64,000 nt of DNA from Nitrosomonadaceae bacterium (lineage in GTDB: Bacteria; Pseudomonadota; Gammaproteobacteria; Burkholderiales; Nitrosomonadaceae). A model generated the notes under the pieces. The model was given only the letters and a program-made list of their open reading frames with translations. It had not been told where the DNA came from and searched no databases. The position numbers were made by a program, and so were the translations under genes. The first letter of the stretch is position 1. Each line of letters starts with the position of its first letter. This document shows positions 46,072-53,503 of the stretch, piece by piece. The stretch lies in contig JAUSLF010000030.1 of NCBI GenBank assembly GCA_030646695.1, positions 1 to 64,000 on the forward strand, given 5' to 3'.

Positions 46072-46561
46072 ATCCATTACTAAATAACGCTATAACTAAC
46101 TGGCAGTTTGCAGTTCAGTGAATATTTCCCGCTTAATCCTAAATTTAACGGTGCTTGCATCTTATGTATTGACGGCATATTCATACCTATGCTGTTTTTG
46201 GCGGCATTACTTACGCCCATTGCATTGCTTACTTTTTACTATTTTCAGCAGTGTGTCTTGTTCAACATCTTCACTTGTAAATTTGCGACGCTATGCACGT
46301 TTGCTACGACAGACGGCATAGCCAGCACCAAACGCCGGTGGTTACGCGCGATCCATGAAAGATCACAGCGCGCCGGACTTGCCTGAAAATGGGGGGAAAC
46401 GCCCTCCATTGAATTGTGAAGTGAGAATGGGGTAGCGGCATCATGCACCGCTGAACCAGCCCAGAATTGAATGTGGGTAACGCCAATCGGCAAAATATCC
46501 GAGCGATTCCGGATAACGATGCAGCAGATTTATAGAAGCGTTCTTTATAAGGTGCCCCTTA
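46072..46561 (+). other. Gene-free AT-rich region upstream of dabA
   Basis: About 490 bp. A 92-codon open frame (46108-46386) with a hydrophobic stretch and a minus-strand frame (46245-46493) exist, but neither has a ribosome-binding site or recognised similarity. A dyad TATCCG..CGGATA (46496-46515) lies 46 bp before dabA and might be an operator. Otherwise nothing was recognised. Confidence 0.4.
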
Positions 46562-49096
46562 ATGAAAGCACAAAACTCTTCTTTCGATGAACACGAAGTA
46601 CTTCATGAGTTGAAGCACTTTCTACCTGCTCAGGCGCCACTGAAAGACTTTGTTCACCACAACACGTTACATGCATTTCAAGATCTAAAATTCTATGCTG
46701 GCGCTCGCCATGCAAAAAAAATATTTGGTTATTTTGTCAGTCTGCAACTGGATGAATATCGAGCACTTTGTAAATCCGGACGTATTCGCAAGGATGTTCT
46801 TGAAAGAATTGTTTCTGAAAAAAAAGGGCTCGAACATGTTGATGGCTGGATGGAAAATATACTCAGCAAGAAATATGACACTTCGATTCCGCCAAGAATA
46901 GGTTCACTAAGATCAAACTGGGAAAAGCAATACCACATAGATCTGGATCTGATAGTCCATCCATTTCTTTTCAGGATACTCTGCAGTTATCTTGACCAGG
47001 GAATTTCGGTTTGGAGTTTCCCTGTCGGGCATAAAGGTTTTCTGTCTTCCCTGAAGGAAATAGAGAAAGACAATTACACGAGCTTCTTTAAAACCGAGAG
47101 GGCCAAAAAGCTCCTTCTAAAGAGCAAATGCAGGATTGAGCAACTGCTGAAAATTCTTGTTGGCGACGAATCGCTCTACCAACAATATTTATATGATCAG
47201 CAATTTTCTCATCAGGGTTGGTCAGGCATGGTGTCCACCATTGAGGATCAGCCGCAAACCCTGTTAAACCAGAAAGAAATATCCCTTCACGATTTGGTTT
47301 GTTTTGAACTCTTGCTGGAGATTGATGCACTTGACTCACAATTTGGGGAAGACTGGCTACCCATTGGCAGCAATTTAAAAAACAGGCCCATAGAACTTTT
47401 TGGTGAGGTCCCCGAAACAGAACTGGATGAAGTGCTGTCAATTTTGCATGATGCTTTCGAATGGTCTTATTACGATCAGGTGCTGGCCGCTATTCAATTG
47501 CAAAAGCAGGAAAAGCCAGCGGCAGCACCTGGCAAGAGTTTTCAAGGAATATTCTGTATCGACGACAGGGAATGTTCCTTTCGCCGCTACCTTGAGAAAG
47601 TTGACCCAAAATGTGAAACCTTCTCTATGCCTGGATTCTTTGGGGTTGAGTTCTTTTTTCAACCTGAGCATGGAAAGTTCTACACAAAACTTTGCCCTGT
47701 GCCAATTACGCCAAGATATCTAATCAAGGAGACAGACACCAAGCACAAGCTGCAGCCAGAACCGCTCTTCTCCAAATTATCACATTCTCTTTTCCAAGGC
47801 TGGCTGATTACTCAAACGCTTGGATTCTTGTCGGCTTTGCAGCTAGTGCTGAATATTTTCAGACCCGCCATGATGCCTGTCATGGCCTCGTCGTCTGCCC
47901 ATATGGATAAAGCTTCGCACCTTACCATCGAAAACAAAAATCCAGACCATAAGGAAAACGATTTACAGATTGGCTTTACTGTTGAAGAGATGGCCCAAAG
48001 AGTGGAAGGAACCTTGAACAGCATCGGGCTGGTAAAGGATTTTGCATCAATCGTATATGTTGTCGGGCATGGCGCGAGCAGCGTCAACAATCCTCATTAT
48101 TCCGCTTATGATTGTGGAGCTTGTGCCGGCAGGCCGGGTTCGGTTAATGCGAGAGTACTTTGTTTTATGGCTAACCACCCACAGGTCAGGGCGATACTTG
48201 GCTCAAACGGAATAATAATTCCAGCCGGGACGCAATTCGTTGGGGCTCTTCATGATACGACGCGTGACGATATTACTTATTTTGATGAAGACGCGCTTTC
48301 TTCTGTAAATTCGGTAATTCATGAAAAAAATGTGTCCGTTTTCGCTGAAGCTCTGGATTTCAACGCAAAAGAAAGATCGAGAAGACTGGTGTCAATCAAC
48401 ACCAAATTGAGCGCTAAGGAAATTCATGAGGAGGTGCGTAGGAGATCAGTCTCATTGTTTGAGCCCCGGCCTGAACTCAACCATGCTACCAACGCAATTT
48501 GCATCATCGGCAGACGGAGTTTATCCAAAGGCTTGTTTCTGGACCGGCGCGCATTCATGAATTCTTATGATTACAGCATAGATCCTGAAGGAAAATATCT
48601 TTTTAACGTCATGAGGCCCATAGCTCCGGTTTTGGGTGGGATTAATCTCGAATATTTTTTCTCCCGTGTTGACAAGCACAAGCTGGGCGCGGGAACCAAG
48701 CTTCCCTATAACGTTATGGGACTTATTGGCGTCGCCAATGGTACTGACGGCGATTTAAGGCCAGGTCTTCCAAGTCAGATGATCGAAGTGCATGATCCCG
48801 TCCGGCTTCTTGTCATTGTTGAACACTTTCCCGAAGTGGTCCTGGGATCGATAAACCAGCAGCCAGCGACTTATGAATTCTTCATAAATGAGTGGGTTCG
48901 CATCGTTGCGGTGCACCCCGAGACACGCGAGTTTTTCTTGTTTAAAGATGGTAATTTCTTGCCGTATAAACCGTTGCCACAATCTATTGGTTCCGTTTCA
49001 GATATAACTGCCTTATTGGAATCCGCCAAGACAACAGTAACTACTGACATAGTGGAAGCTACCCAAGAGAATTTGCCGGTTTACTGGATTAATTAA
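46562..49096 (+). CDS. dabA: DabA, inorganic-carbon transporter subunit (DUF2309)
   Basis: 844 aa, soluble, beta-carbonic-anhydrase-like subunit of the DAB energy-coupled CO2/bicarbonate accumulation complex. The DUF2309 start APLKDFVHHNTLHAFQDL is present. The zinc ligands known from DabA map to Cys332 and Asp334 (FCIDDREC), His503 (VVGHGASS) and Cys518 (YDCGACAGRPG), with spacing close to the characterised protein, so the site is intact. The gene is much AT-richer than its neighbours, suggesting transfer. dabB follows 9 bp later. Confidence 0.92.
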   Translation: MKAQNSSFDEHEVLHELKHFLPAQAPLKDFVHHNTLHAFQDLKFYAGARHAKKIFGYFVSLQLDEYRALCKSGRIRKDVLERIVSEKKGLEHVDGWMENILSKKYDTSIPPRIGSLRSNWEKQYHIDLDLIVHPFLFRILCSYLDQGISVWSFPVGHKGFLSSLKEIEKDNYTSFFKTERAKKLLLKSKCRIEQLLKILVGDESLYQQYLYDQQFSHQGWSGMVSTIEDQPQTLLNQKEISLHDLVCFELLLEIDALDSQFGEDWLPIGSNLKNRPIELFGEVPETELDEVLSILHDAFEWSYYDQVLAAIQLQKQEKPAAAPGKSFQGIFCIDDRECSFRRYLEKVDPKCETFSMPGFFGVEFFFQPEHGKFYTKLCPVPITPRYLIKETDTKHKLQPEPLFSKLSHSLFQGWLITQTLGFLSALQLVLNIFRPAMMPVMASSSAHMDKASHLTIENKNPDHKENDLQIGFTVEEMAQRVEGTLNSIGLVKDFASIVYVVGHGASSVNNPHYSAYDCGACAGRPGSVNARVLCFMANHPQVRAILGSNGIIIPAGTQFVGALHDTTRDDITYFDEDALSSVNSVIHEKNVSVFAEALDFNAKERSRRLVSINTKLSAKEIHEEVRRRSVSLFEPRPELNHATNAICIIGRRSLSKGLFLDRRAFMNSYDYSIDPEGKYLFNVMRPIAPVLGGINLEYFFSRVDKHKLGAGTKLPYNVMGLIGVANGTDGDLRPGLPSQMIEVHDPVRLLVIVEHFPEVVLGSINQQPATYEFFINEWVRIVAVHPETREFFLFKDGNFLPYKPLPQSIGSVSDITALLESAKTTVTTDIVEATQENLPVYWIN

Positions 49097-49105
49097 GGCG
49101 ATAAA

Positions 49106-50986
49106 ATGACCCTGCTGCTGACATCGCTGCTTAAATTTTTAATATTCCTGCCACTTGCTGGGTTTGTCGTTAGTTTGCTCATTCCCGGGAAAATGGAAAA
49201 TGCCATTTCAAGGGTCGCCATTTTCACCGTTGGCTCACATTTGGTTATTTCCCTGGTATTCCTGGTGTTCTGGTTTTTCAACAGTTACCCAACCTTTGAG
49301 ACAAGAGAGCTGATTCTTTACGATACGGAGCGTTATAAGTTCTTTATCTCCTTCTATCTCGACAAGATCACTGCGGTTTACCTCATTGTTGGTTCCTTCC
49401 TGACATTTCTGGTAACCATTTACTGCAGCTACTACATGCATCGTGAAAGTGGTTACAAACGGTTTTTTAATACTGTTCTCTTCTTCTACGTCGGTTACAA
49501 CATCGTAATTTTCTCGGGAAATTTTGAAACCCTTTTCATTGGCTGGGAAATACTCGGCATTACTTCATTTTTGTTAATTGGATTTTACAGGGATAGATTT
49601 CTACCTGTAAAAAACGCGTTAAAGGTATTTACAGTATTCCGTGTTGCCGACATGGCCCTGATTCTTGCTATCTGGATGAGCCACCATCTGTGGCATGAAA
49701 ACATTACTTTTTCAAAGTTGGGGGATAGTCGGGCAGTAATTGAGCATCTTCAAGACTATCCTGTGCTTGGTATTTTGATATCGCTCATGATAGTGACGGC
49801 TGCCGCTGCAAAATCGGCCCAGCTTCCGTTTTCTTCCTGGATGCCGAGGGCAATGGAAGGCCCCACCCCATCCAGTGCAATCTTTTATGGGTCGCTTTCG
49901 GTTCATCTGGGTGTTTTTCTTTTATTGAGAACATTTCCCTTTTGGGAACATCAGACTCTCATAGTGATACTCGTTTTCCTTATAGGCTTATCTACCAGTA
50001 TTATTGCTACAGCAATTTCGCGAGTTCAGTCGTCTGTCAAAGCACAAATTGCCTATTCTTCCGTAGCGCAAATTGGAATTATTTTCATTGAGGTCGCGCT
50101 GGGTTTTTACGACCTTGCCTTAATACACTTTGCCGGAAACGCCTTTTTAAGAACCTATCAGCTATTGGTTTCGCCATCAATAGTAAGCTACTTGATTCGT
50201 GAACAATTCTATAATTTTGTTCCCCGCCGTTACATCGAAAGACATGCAACTCTCAAAAAAATTGAGTATTCCATCTATCTGTTATCCCTCAAGGAATTTC
50301 ATCTGGATTCTTGCATCTATGTTTTTTTATGGAATCCGATCAAATGGTTCGGCCGGAAATTGAATTTCCTGTCCGGGAAAGTTGGCTTTATTTTCATTAT
50401 CGTAACTTTTTTTATCGGCGTAATACTTTTATATAACAAACAGTCAATCCCGCAAGGGATACGTGAGTATCTGCCAACCATTTTTGCGTTTATTGGTCTG
50501 GTAATGGTGATCAAATCATTCACGGAGAGAAAGGATATTAAACTGAGCTGGCTTTTGGTAATCATGTACCACATATGGATAGCTTCAGCCGTTTCGTTTT
50601 ATGAAAACGTAACAATGCTTGAAATTATTATTTATTTGAGTGGAGTGCTTGTTTCTGGAATCGTGGGATATGTATGTTTGCATAAACTTAGAATCCTTGA
50701 ACACACCATCGACTGGAATGACTTTCAGGGTCATGTTTATGAGCATCCTAAACTGGCTTTTGTTTTTCTGCTTTCCTGTTTGGGGACGATGGCATTCCCC
50801 ATTACTCCATCGTTTCTTGGGGTAGATTTAATGTTCACTCATATTGAAACGAATCAAGTCGGCTTCGCGCTCATCCTGGCCTTGAGTTTTATAGTGGTGG
50901 GTCTCTCAGTGGTCAGAATGTATTCCCGTGTTTTCCTTGGGCCCCATATAAAAACCTACCATGACATTCCTGGTAGAAACTCTTAG
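49106..50986 (+). CDS. dabB: DabB-like proton-conducting membrane subunit
   Basis: 626-aa polytopic protein of the NuoL/MrpA family. It has NFETLFIGWEILGITSFLLI, then KSAQLPFSSWMPRAMEGPTP SSAIFYGSLSVHLGVFLLLR, the proton-channel core, and a long C-terminal membrane region ending RMYSRVFLGPHIKTYH. Directly downstream of dabA, so it is the expected membrane partner coupling ion flow to carbon uptake. AT-rich like dabA. Its stop lies 9 bp before a decayed IS end, but the C-terminus looks natural. Confidence 0.88.
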   Translation: MTLLLTSLLKFLIFLPLAGFVVSLLIPGKMENAISRVAIFTVGSHLVISLVFLVFWFFNSYPTFETRELILYDTERYKFFISFYLDKITAVYLIVGSFLTFLVTIYCSYYMHRESGYKRFFNTVLFFYVGYNIVIFSGNFETLFIGWEILGITSFLLIGFYRDRFLPVKNALKVFTVFRVADMALILAIWMSHHLWHENITFSKLGDSRAVIEHLQDYPVLGILISLMIVTAAAAKSAQLPFSSWMPRAMEGPTPSSAIFYGSLSVHLGVFLLLRTFPFWEHQTLIVILVFLIGLSTSIIATAISRVQSSVKAQIAYSSVAQIGIIFIEVALGFYDLALIHFAGNAFLRTYQLLVSPSIVSYLIREQFYNFVPRRYIERHATLKKIEYSIYLLSLKEFHLDSCIYVFLWNPIKWFGRKLNFLSGKVGFIFIIVTFFIGVILLYNKQSIPQGIREYLPTIFAFIGLVMVIKSFTERKDIKLSWLLVIMYHIWIASAVSFYENVTMLEIIIYLSGVLVSGIVGYVCLHKLRILEHTIDWNDFQGHVYEHPKLAFVFLLSCLGTMAFPITPSFLGVDLMFTHIETNQVGFALILALSFIVVGLSVVRMYSRVFLGPHIKTYHDIPGRNS

Positions 50987-50995
50987 AAAGGAATG

Positions 50996-51185
50996 CGTAA
51001 GCTCCCCCGTCAAGCAAACAGTTCAGAAGTGGAATTTTTCCGTGCGGGCAGTTTGCTTACGCAACACAGCTTTATAGGGAGCAGGGGTTCCCAGCGAGTC
51101 ATAGGGCCATTGTTCGTTATAGTTTTGAAGCCATTGAGGCGTAATTTCTCGCACTTCGTCAAGTGATGTAAGTAGAAAATGCTGC
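50996..51185 (-). mobile_element. IS3-family remnant: transposase C-terminus and right end
   Basis: The minus strand encodes TSLDEVREITPQWLQNYNEQ WPYDSLGTPAPY and a TGA stop (51023-51025). This is the C-terminal end of an IS3-type OrfB (the usual form is LDEVREITxxWLxxYNxxRPHxSLG). It is followed by the element's terminal sequence ending ...GGGGGAGCTTACG at 50996. The remainder of the transposase is missing. The same terminal sequence recurs at 53421-53484 in opposite orientation. Confidence 0.75.
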
Positions 51186-51400
51186 TTCTAAACGCAGCCC
51201 CTTTCGGGGGGTACCGCACAACTGTGAAAGACCACATGTTTCGTCGGGACAGGTTGCTCCGCTGAATTACGTGGTCTAATCTCTGGCGCATCCCGGTACG
51301 CAGTGCTATATGCATATGTAATACTGGCCGCAAACATTCTCTTGATCTTTCTGATAAGAAGCATAGAATAAAAACCTGCCGTTTCTTATTTTTAATTTAG
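51186..51400. other. Gene-free region after the IS remnant
   Basis: No gene supported. A CCCC TTTC GGGG hairpin lies near 51200, and AGACCAC/GTGGTCT (51229-51277) form a long-loop inverted repeat. These may be internal parts of degraded mobile DNA. Confidence 0.35.
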
Positions 51401-51670
51401 GTGATTGTCATACTTGCCAAGACGACTTCGAAAAGCCAGCTCACCCTGCCCAAGAGTCTGACTACTGCAAGTTTGTTCCGCAGAATATTGCGACGTGGAG
51501 GCACGCAACGGCAGATCCTGCTGACTCCGCTGCATATCCAGCGCGACGATGCCGTTCGCGCCGAGCTGGTCGAACTGGGTTTGCAGGAACAGAGGATATT
51601 GATGATGCAGCCGCACGGACGCACCGGGTATCCGGTCAAGCCCCTCCTGCAAAACCGGCATAAGAAATGA
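51401..51670 (+). pseudogene. AbrB/SpoVT-type antitoxin, degraded
   Basis: The open frame starts with AKTTSKSQLTLPK, the AbrB-like DNA-binding motif, and later has ILLTPLHIQRDDAVRAELVE LG, the usual second half. Between them the expected segment EYCDVEARNGR is found in a different frame. Two indels therefore shift the frame out and back, and the encoded middle (FRRILRRGGTQRQ) is nonsense. The C-terminal tail is also unlike the family. No toxin gene adjoins it. Confidence 0.65.
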
Positions 51671-51717
51671 CTCGTTGTACGCAGCTCCTATCCTTTTTTA
51701 CCGGGAGATAACTACTC

Positions 51718-53064
51718 ATGACCTCGTATAATAAAGACAAACCGTCCTCGCCAGCGCACGGTCACGAACCCAGCGACACGACCGGGCCAGTCACTATCCC
51801 AGGGTCAGCGGCATTTCAGGCCAAGTACCTCGCGCGCGATCTCCAGGCAGGAATCATCACCGGGGCAATGGCGATTCCCCTGACGGTCGGCATCGCGCTG
51901 ATGTCAGATTATCCCATCAAGGTGGCGTTGGCGACGGTCGTTTTTGCCAGCTTTATCGGCTGGATCAATGCCTGGTTCAAGCCGGGCAATTATATCGGCG
52001 CCCCGGGGGTTGCAGCGGGCCTGGCGCCGGTGCTGGCAATGGGCGTCGCCGCCTTTGGCATGGACAATATGGCGTTTGTCATTTTCCTGACTGCTTTCAT
52101 GCAAGCCGTCATCTGGAAATTCGACTGGCAGCGGTATCTTTTAATTGCCGTGCCGGGTTATCTGGTCGAGGGACTGCTGGCGGGGGTGGGACTGAAGATC
52201 GCCCTGAAATTTATGGAGATGACTTATGAGCTGCCGGCTGATGAGGTATCCGCCGAGTCATTCTGGAACGGGGCGCGCATCCAGATGTGCCTGATATCGC
52301 TGGTTGGTTTGTCCATGTTTGTATACCTGTTTTCCAAATTCAAGGACAGCCAGCCCGCCATTCCCTATTTCGCGCTGATCATAGGAGGTGTGATACTGGC
52401 TCAGTTCGTGCCGGTGCCGATGCTGCATGTGGAAGACGTGGAACTCAAGCTCGCCTTGCCGATACCGCATTTTGACAGCGCGCTGACCTGGGTGTACGTG
52501 ATACTTTTTGCAGCGATGCTGGCGGTGATTGACGTGATCGAACAGGTGATGAGCAACGCCGCGATCGAGAAAATCGACCCGCTGAAACGCAAATGCAACA
52601 GCAATAACAGCCTGTTCGCGATCTGGATCTCCAACATGGGTTCCAGTTTCTTTGGCGGCATGACCAATCTGGACGGTCTGGCAAAAAGCACCACCAACAA
52701 GCTGGCTGGGGCCATGACCAAATTTTCCGTCCTGATACTTGCTATTGTGATTGTCTTCTTTTTGGTCTACTCACAATATCTGGAATATCTGCCGAAGTTT
52801 GCGCTGGGGGCGATGATGATATTCACTGGCTGGAAAATGATTCTTGGGCTGGTGCATGTTACCCACCATGGCCCCTATGCACTGATGCTCGCGCTCTTAT
52901 GCGGTGGTCTGGTCTTCAAGGTGGGAATTTTTGAGGGTTTGTTGATCGCCATGGCCGTGCACGGCATCGTCCACTATATGGTTTATTACAACGCCGATAA
53001 AATCCCGAGCAAGGCCATTATCAAAAAGTACTTTGATGGACTTAAGGGCGGCGATGTGAGTTGA
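51718..53064 (+). CDS. SulP-family anion permease without STAS domain (copy 2)
   Basis: 448 aa, same length as copy 1, with about 35 residue differences by manual count (about 92% identity). A block of roughly 90 residues from QFVPVPMLHVEDVELK through STTNKLAGA is identical. Most changes cluster in the membrane helices on either side of it (for example LIIGTVVGFF versus LILAIVIVFF). The gene is open throughout and keeps the ribosome-binding site, so it is probably functional. As with copy 1, the anion is unknown; bicarbonate is inferred from context. Confidence 0.85.
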   Translation: MTSYNKDKPSSPAHGHEPSDTTGPVTIPGSAAFQAKYLARDLQAGIITGAMAIPLTVGIALMSDYPIKVALATVVFASFIGWINAWFKPGNYIGAPGVAAGLAPVLAMGVAAFGMDNMAFVIFLTAFMQAVIWKFDWQRYLLIAVPGYLVEGLLAGVGLKIALKFMEMTYELPADEVSAESFWNGARIQMCLISLVGLSMFVYLFSKFKDSQPAIPYFALIIGGVILAQFVPVPMLHVEDVELKLALPIPHFDSALTWVYVILFAAMLAVIDVIEQVMSNAAIEKIDPLKRKCNSNNSLFAIWISNMGSSFFGGMTNLDGLAKSTTNKLAGAMTKFSVLILAIVIVFFLVYSQYLEYLPKFALGAMMIFTGWKMILGLVHVTHHGPYALMLALLCGGLVFKVGIFEGLLIAMAVHGIVHYMVYYNADKIPSKAIIKKYFDGLKGGDVS

Positions 53065-53108
53065 CCGTACTGGGGCCAACGCAGGGTTTATAAAGCCGTG
53101 GCAACCTG

Positions 53109-53136
53109 AGGGCAGGGGTTGAAACCGTTGCCCTTT
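53109..53136 (+). terminator. Hairpin after SulP copy 2
   Basis: AGGGCA (53109-53114) pairs with TGCCCT (53129-53134), followed by TT. Same position as the hairpin of copy 1. Confidence 0.55.
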
Positions 53137-53151
53137 AATAAATCACATGGT

Positions 53152-53330
53152 GGTTTCAACCCAGATAATCCATTAGGACGCGAGATGATGGTGAGGCAGG
53201 TTGCGAGACAGTTTTATCGGTTGAGAGAAGACCATGGCTTGGCCTATGGACGCCGAGCAAGCGGCGAAAATGGCCACAAACTGACCGCCAGCACTCGCGT
53301 AGGCTCGGAGAGCCTATCTGGGTTCAAGCC
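53152..53330. mobile_element. MITE-like element with 16-bp terminal inverted repeats
   Basis: The left end GGTTTCAACCCAGATA (53152-53167) matches the reverse complement of 53315-53330 at 14 of 16 positions. The element is 179 bp and has no coding capacity that can be supported. No target duplication is evident. Confidence 0.5.
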
Positions 53331-53420
53331 TCGAATGAGAAAAGCGCAGCATGGTACTGCCTGAAATTGAAAGCATCCGGAGCGAACAAAACTGCCTGAC
53401 ACCTGCCCCATCTGTGTTCT

Positions 53421-53484
53421 GTGAGCAACTGCTCGCACGGGAAAATTCTACTTCTGAACTGTCTGCTTGACGGGGAAGCTTACG
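53421..53484 (+). mobile_element. IS3-family right-end remnant (plus orientation)
   Basis: Closely matches the reverse complement of 50996-51062: GCACGG.AAAATTC.ACTTCT GAACTG then GCTTGACGGGG.AGCTTACG. Only the last part of the transposase gene and the terminal sequence are left. It ends 19 bp before the P-type ATPase gene. Confidence 0.7.
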
Positions 53485-53503
53485 TCTATGTGAGGATTTT
53501 CTG

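Larger units (their letters stand above)
51700..53147 (+). repeat. Duplicated segment, copy 2 (SulP gene with flanks)
   Basis: Homologous to 44135-45580 in the same orientation, with the same limits: ribosome-binding site at the left, terminator and AATAAATCACA at the right. It sits between two outward-pointing IS3-family ends. Confidence 0.85.

Noticed and set aside
46108-46493. Overlapping open frames on both strands upstream of dabA
   Set aside because: Neither has a ribosome-binding site or recognised motif. The hydrophobic segment of the plus-strand frame is explained by AT-rich sequence.
50987-50995. Truncation of dabB by the IS remnant
   Set aside because: The IS end lies 9 bp after the stop, and the DabB C-terminus (FLGPHIKTYHDIPGRNS) looks like a natural family ending, so truncation is not supported.
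53119-53364. 81-codon plus-strand frame after SulP copy 2
   Set aside because: It spans the MITE-like element and the terminator, so it is more likely chance than a gene.
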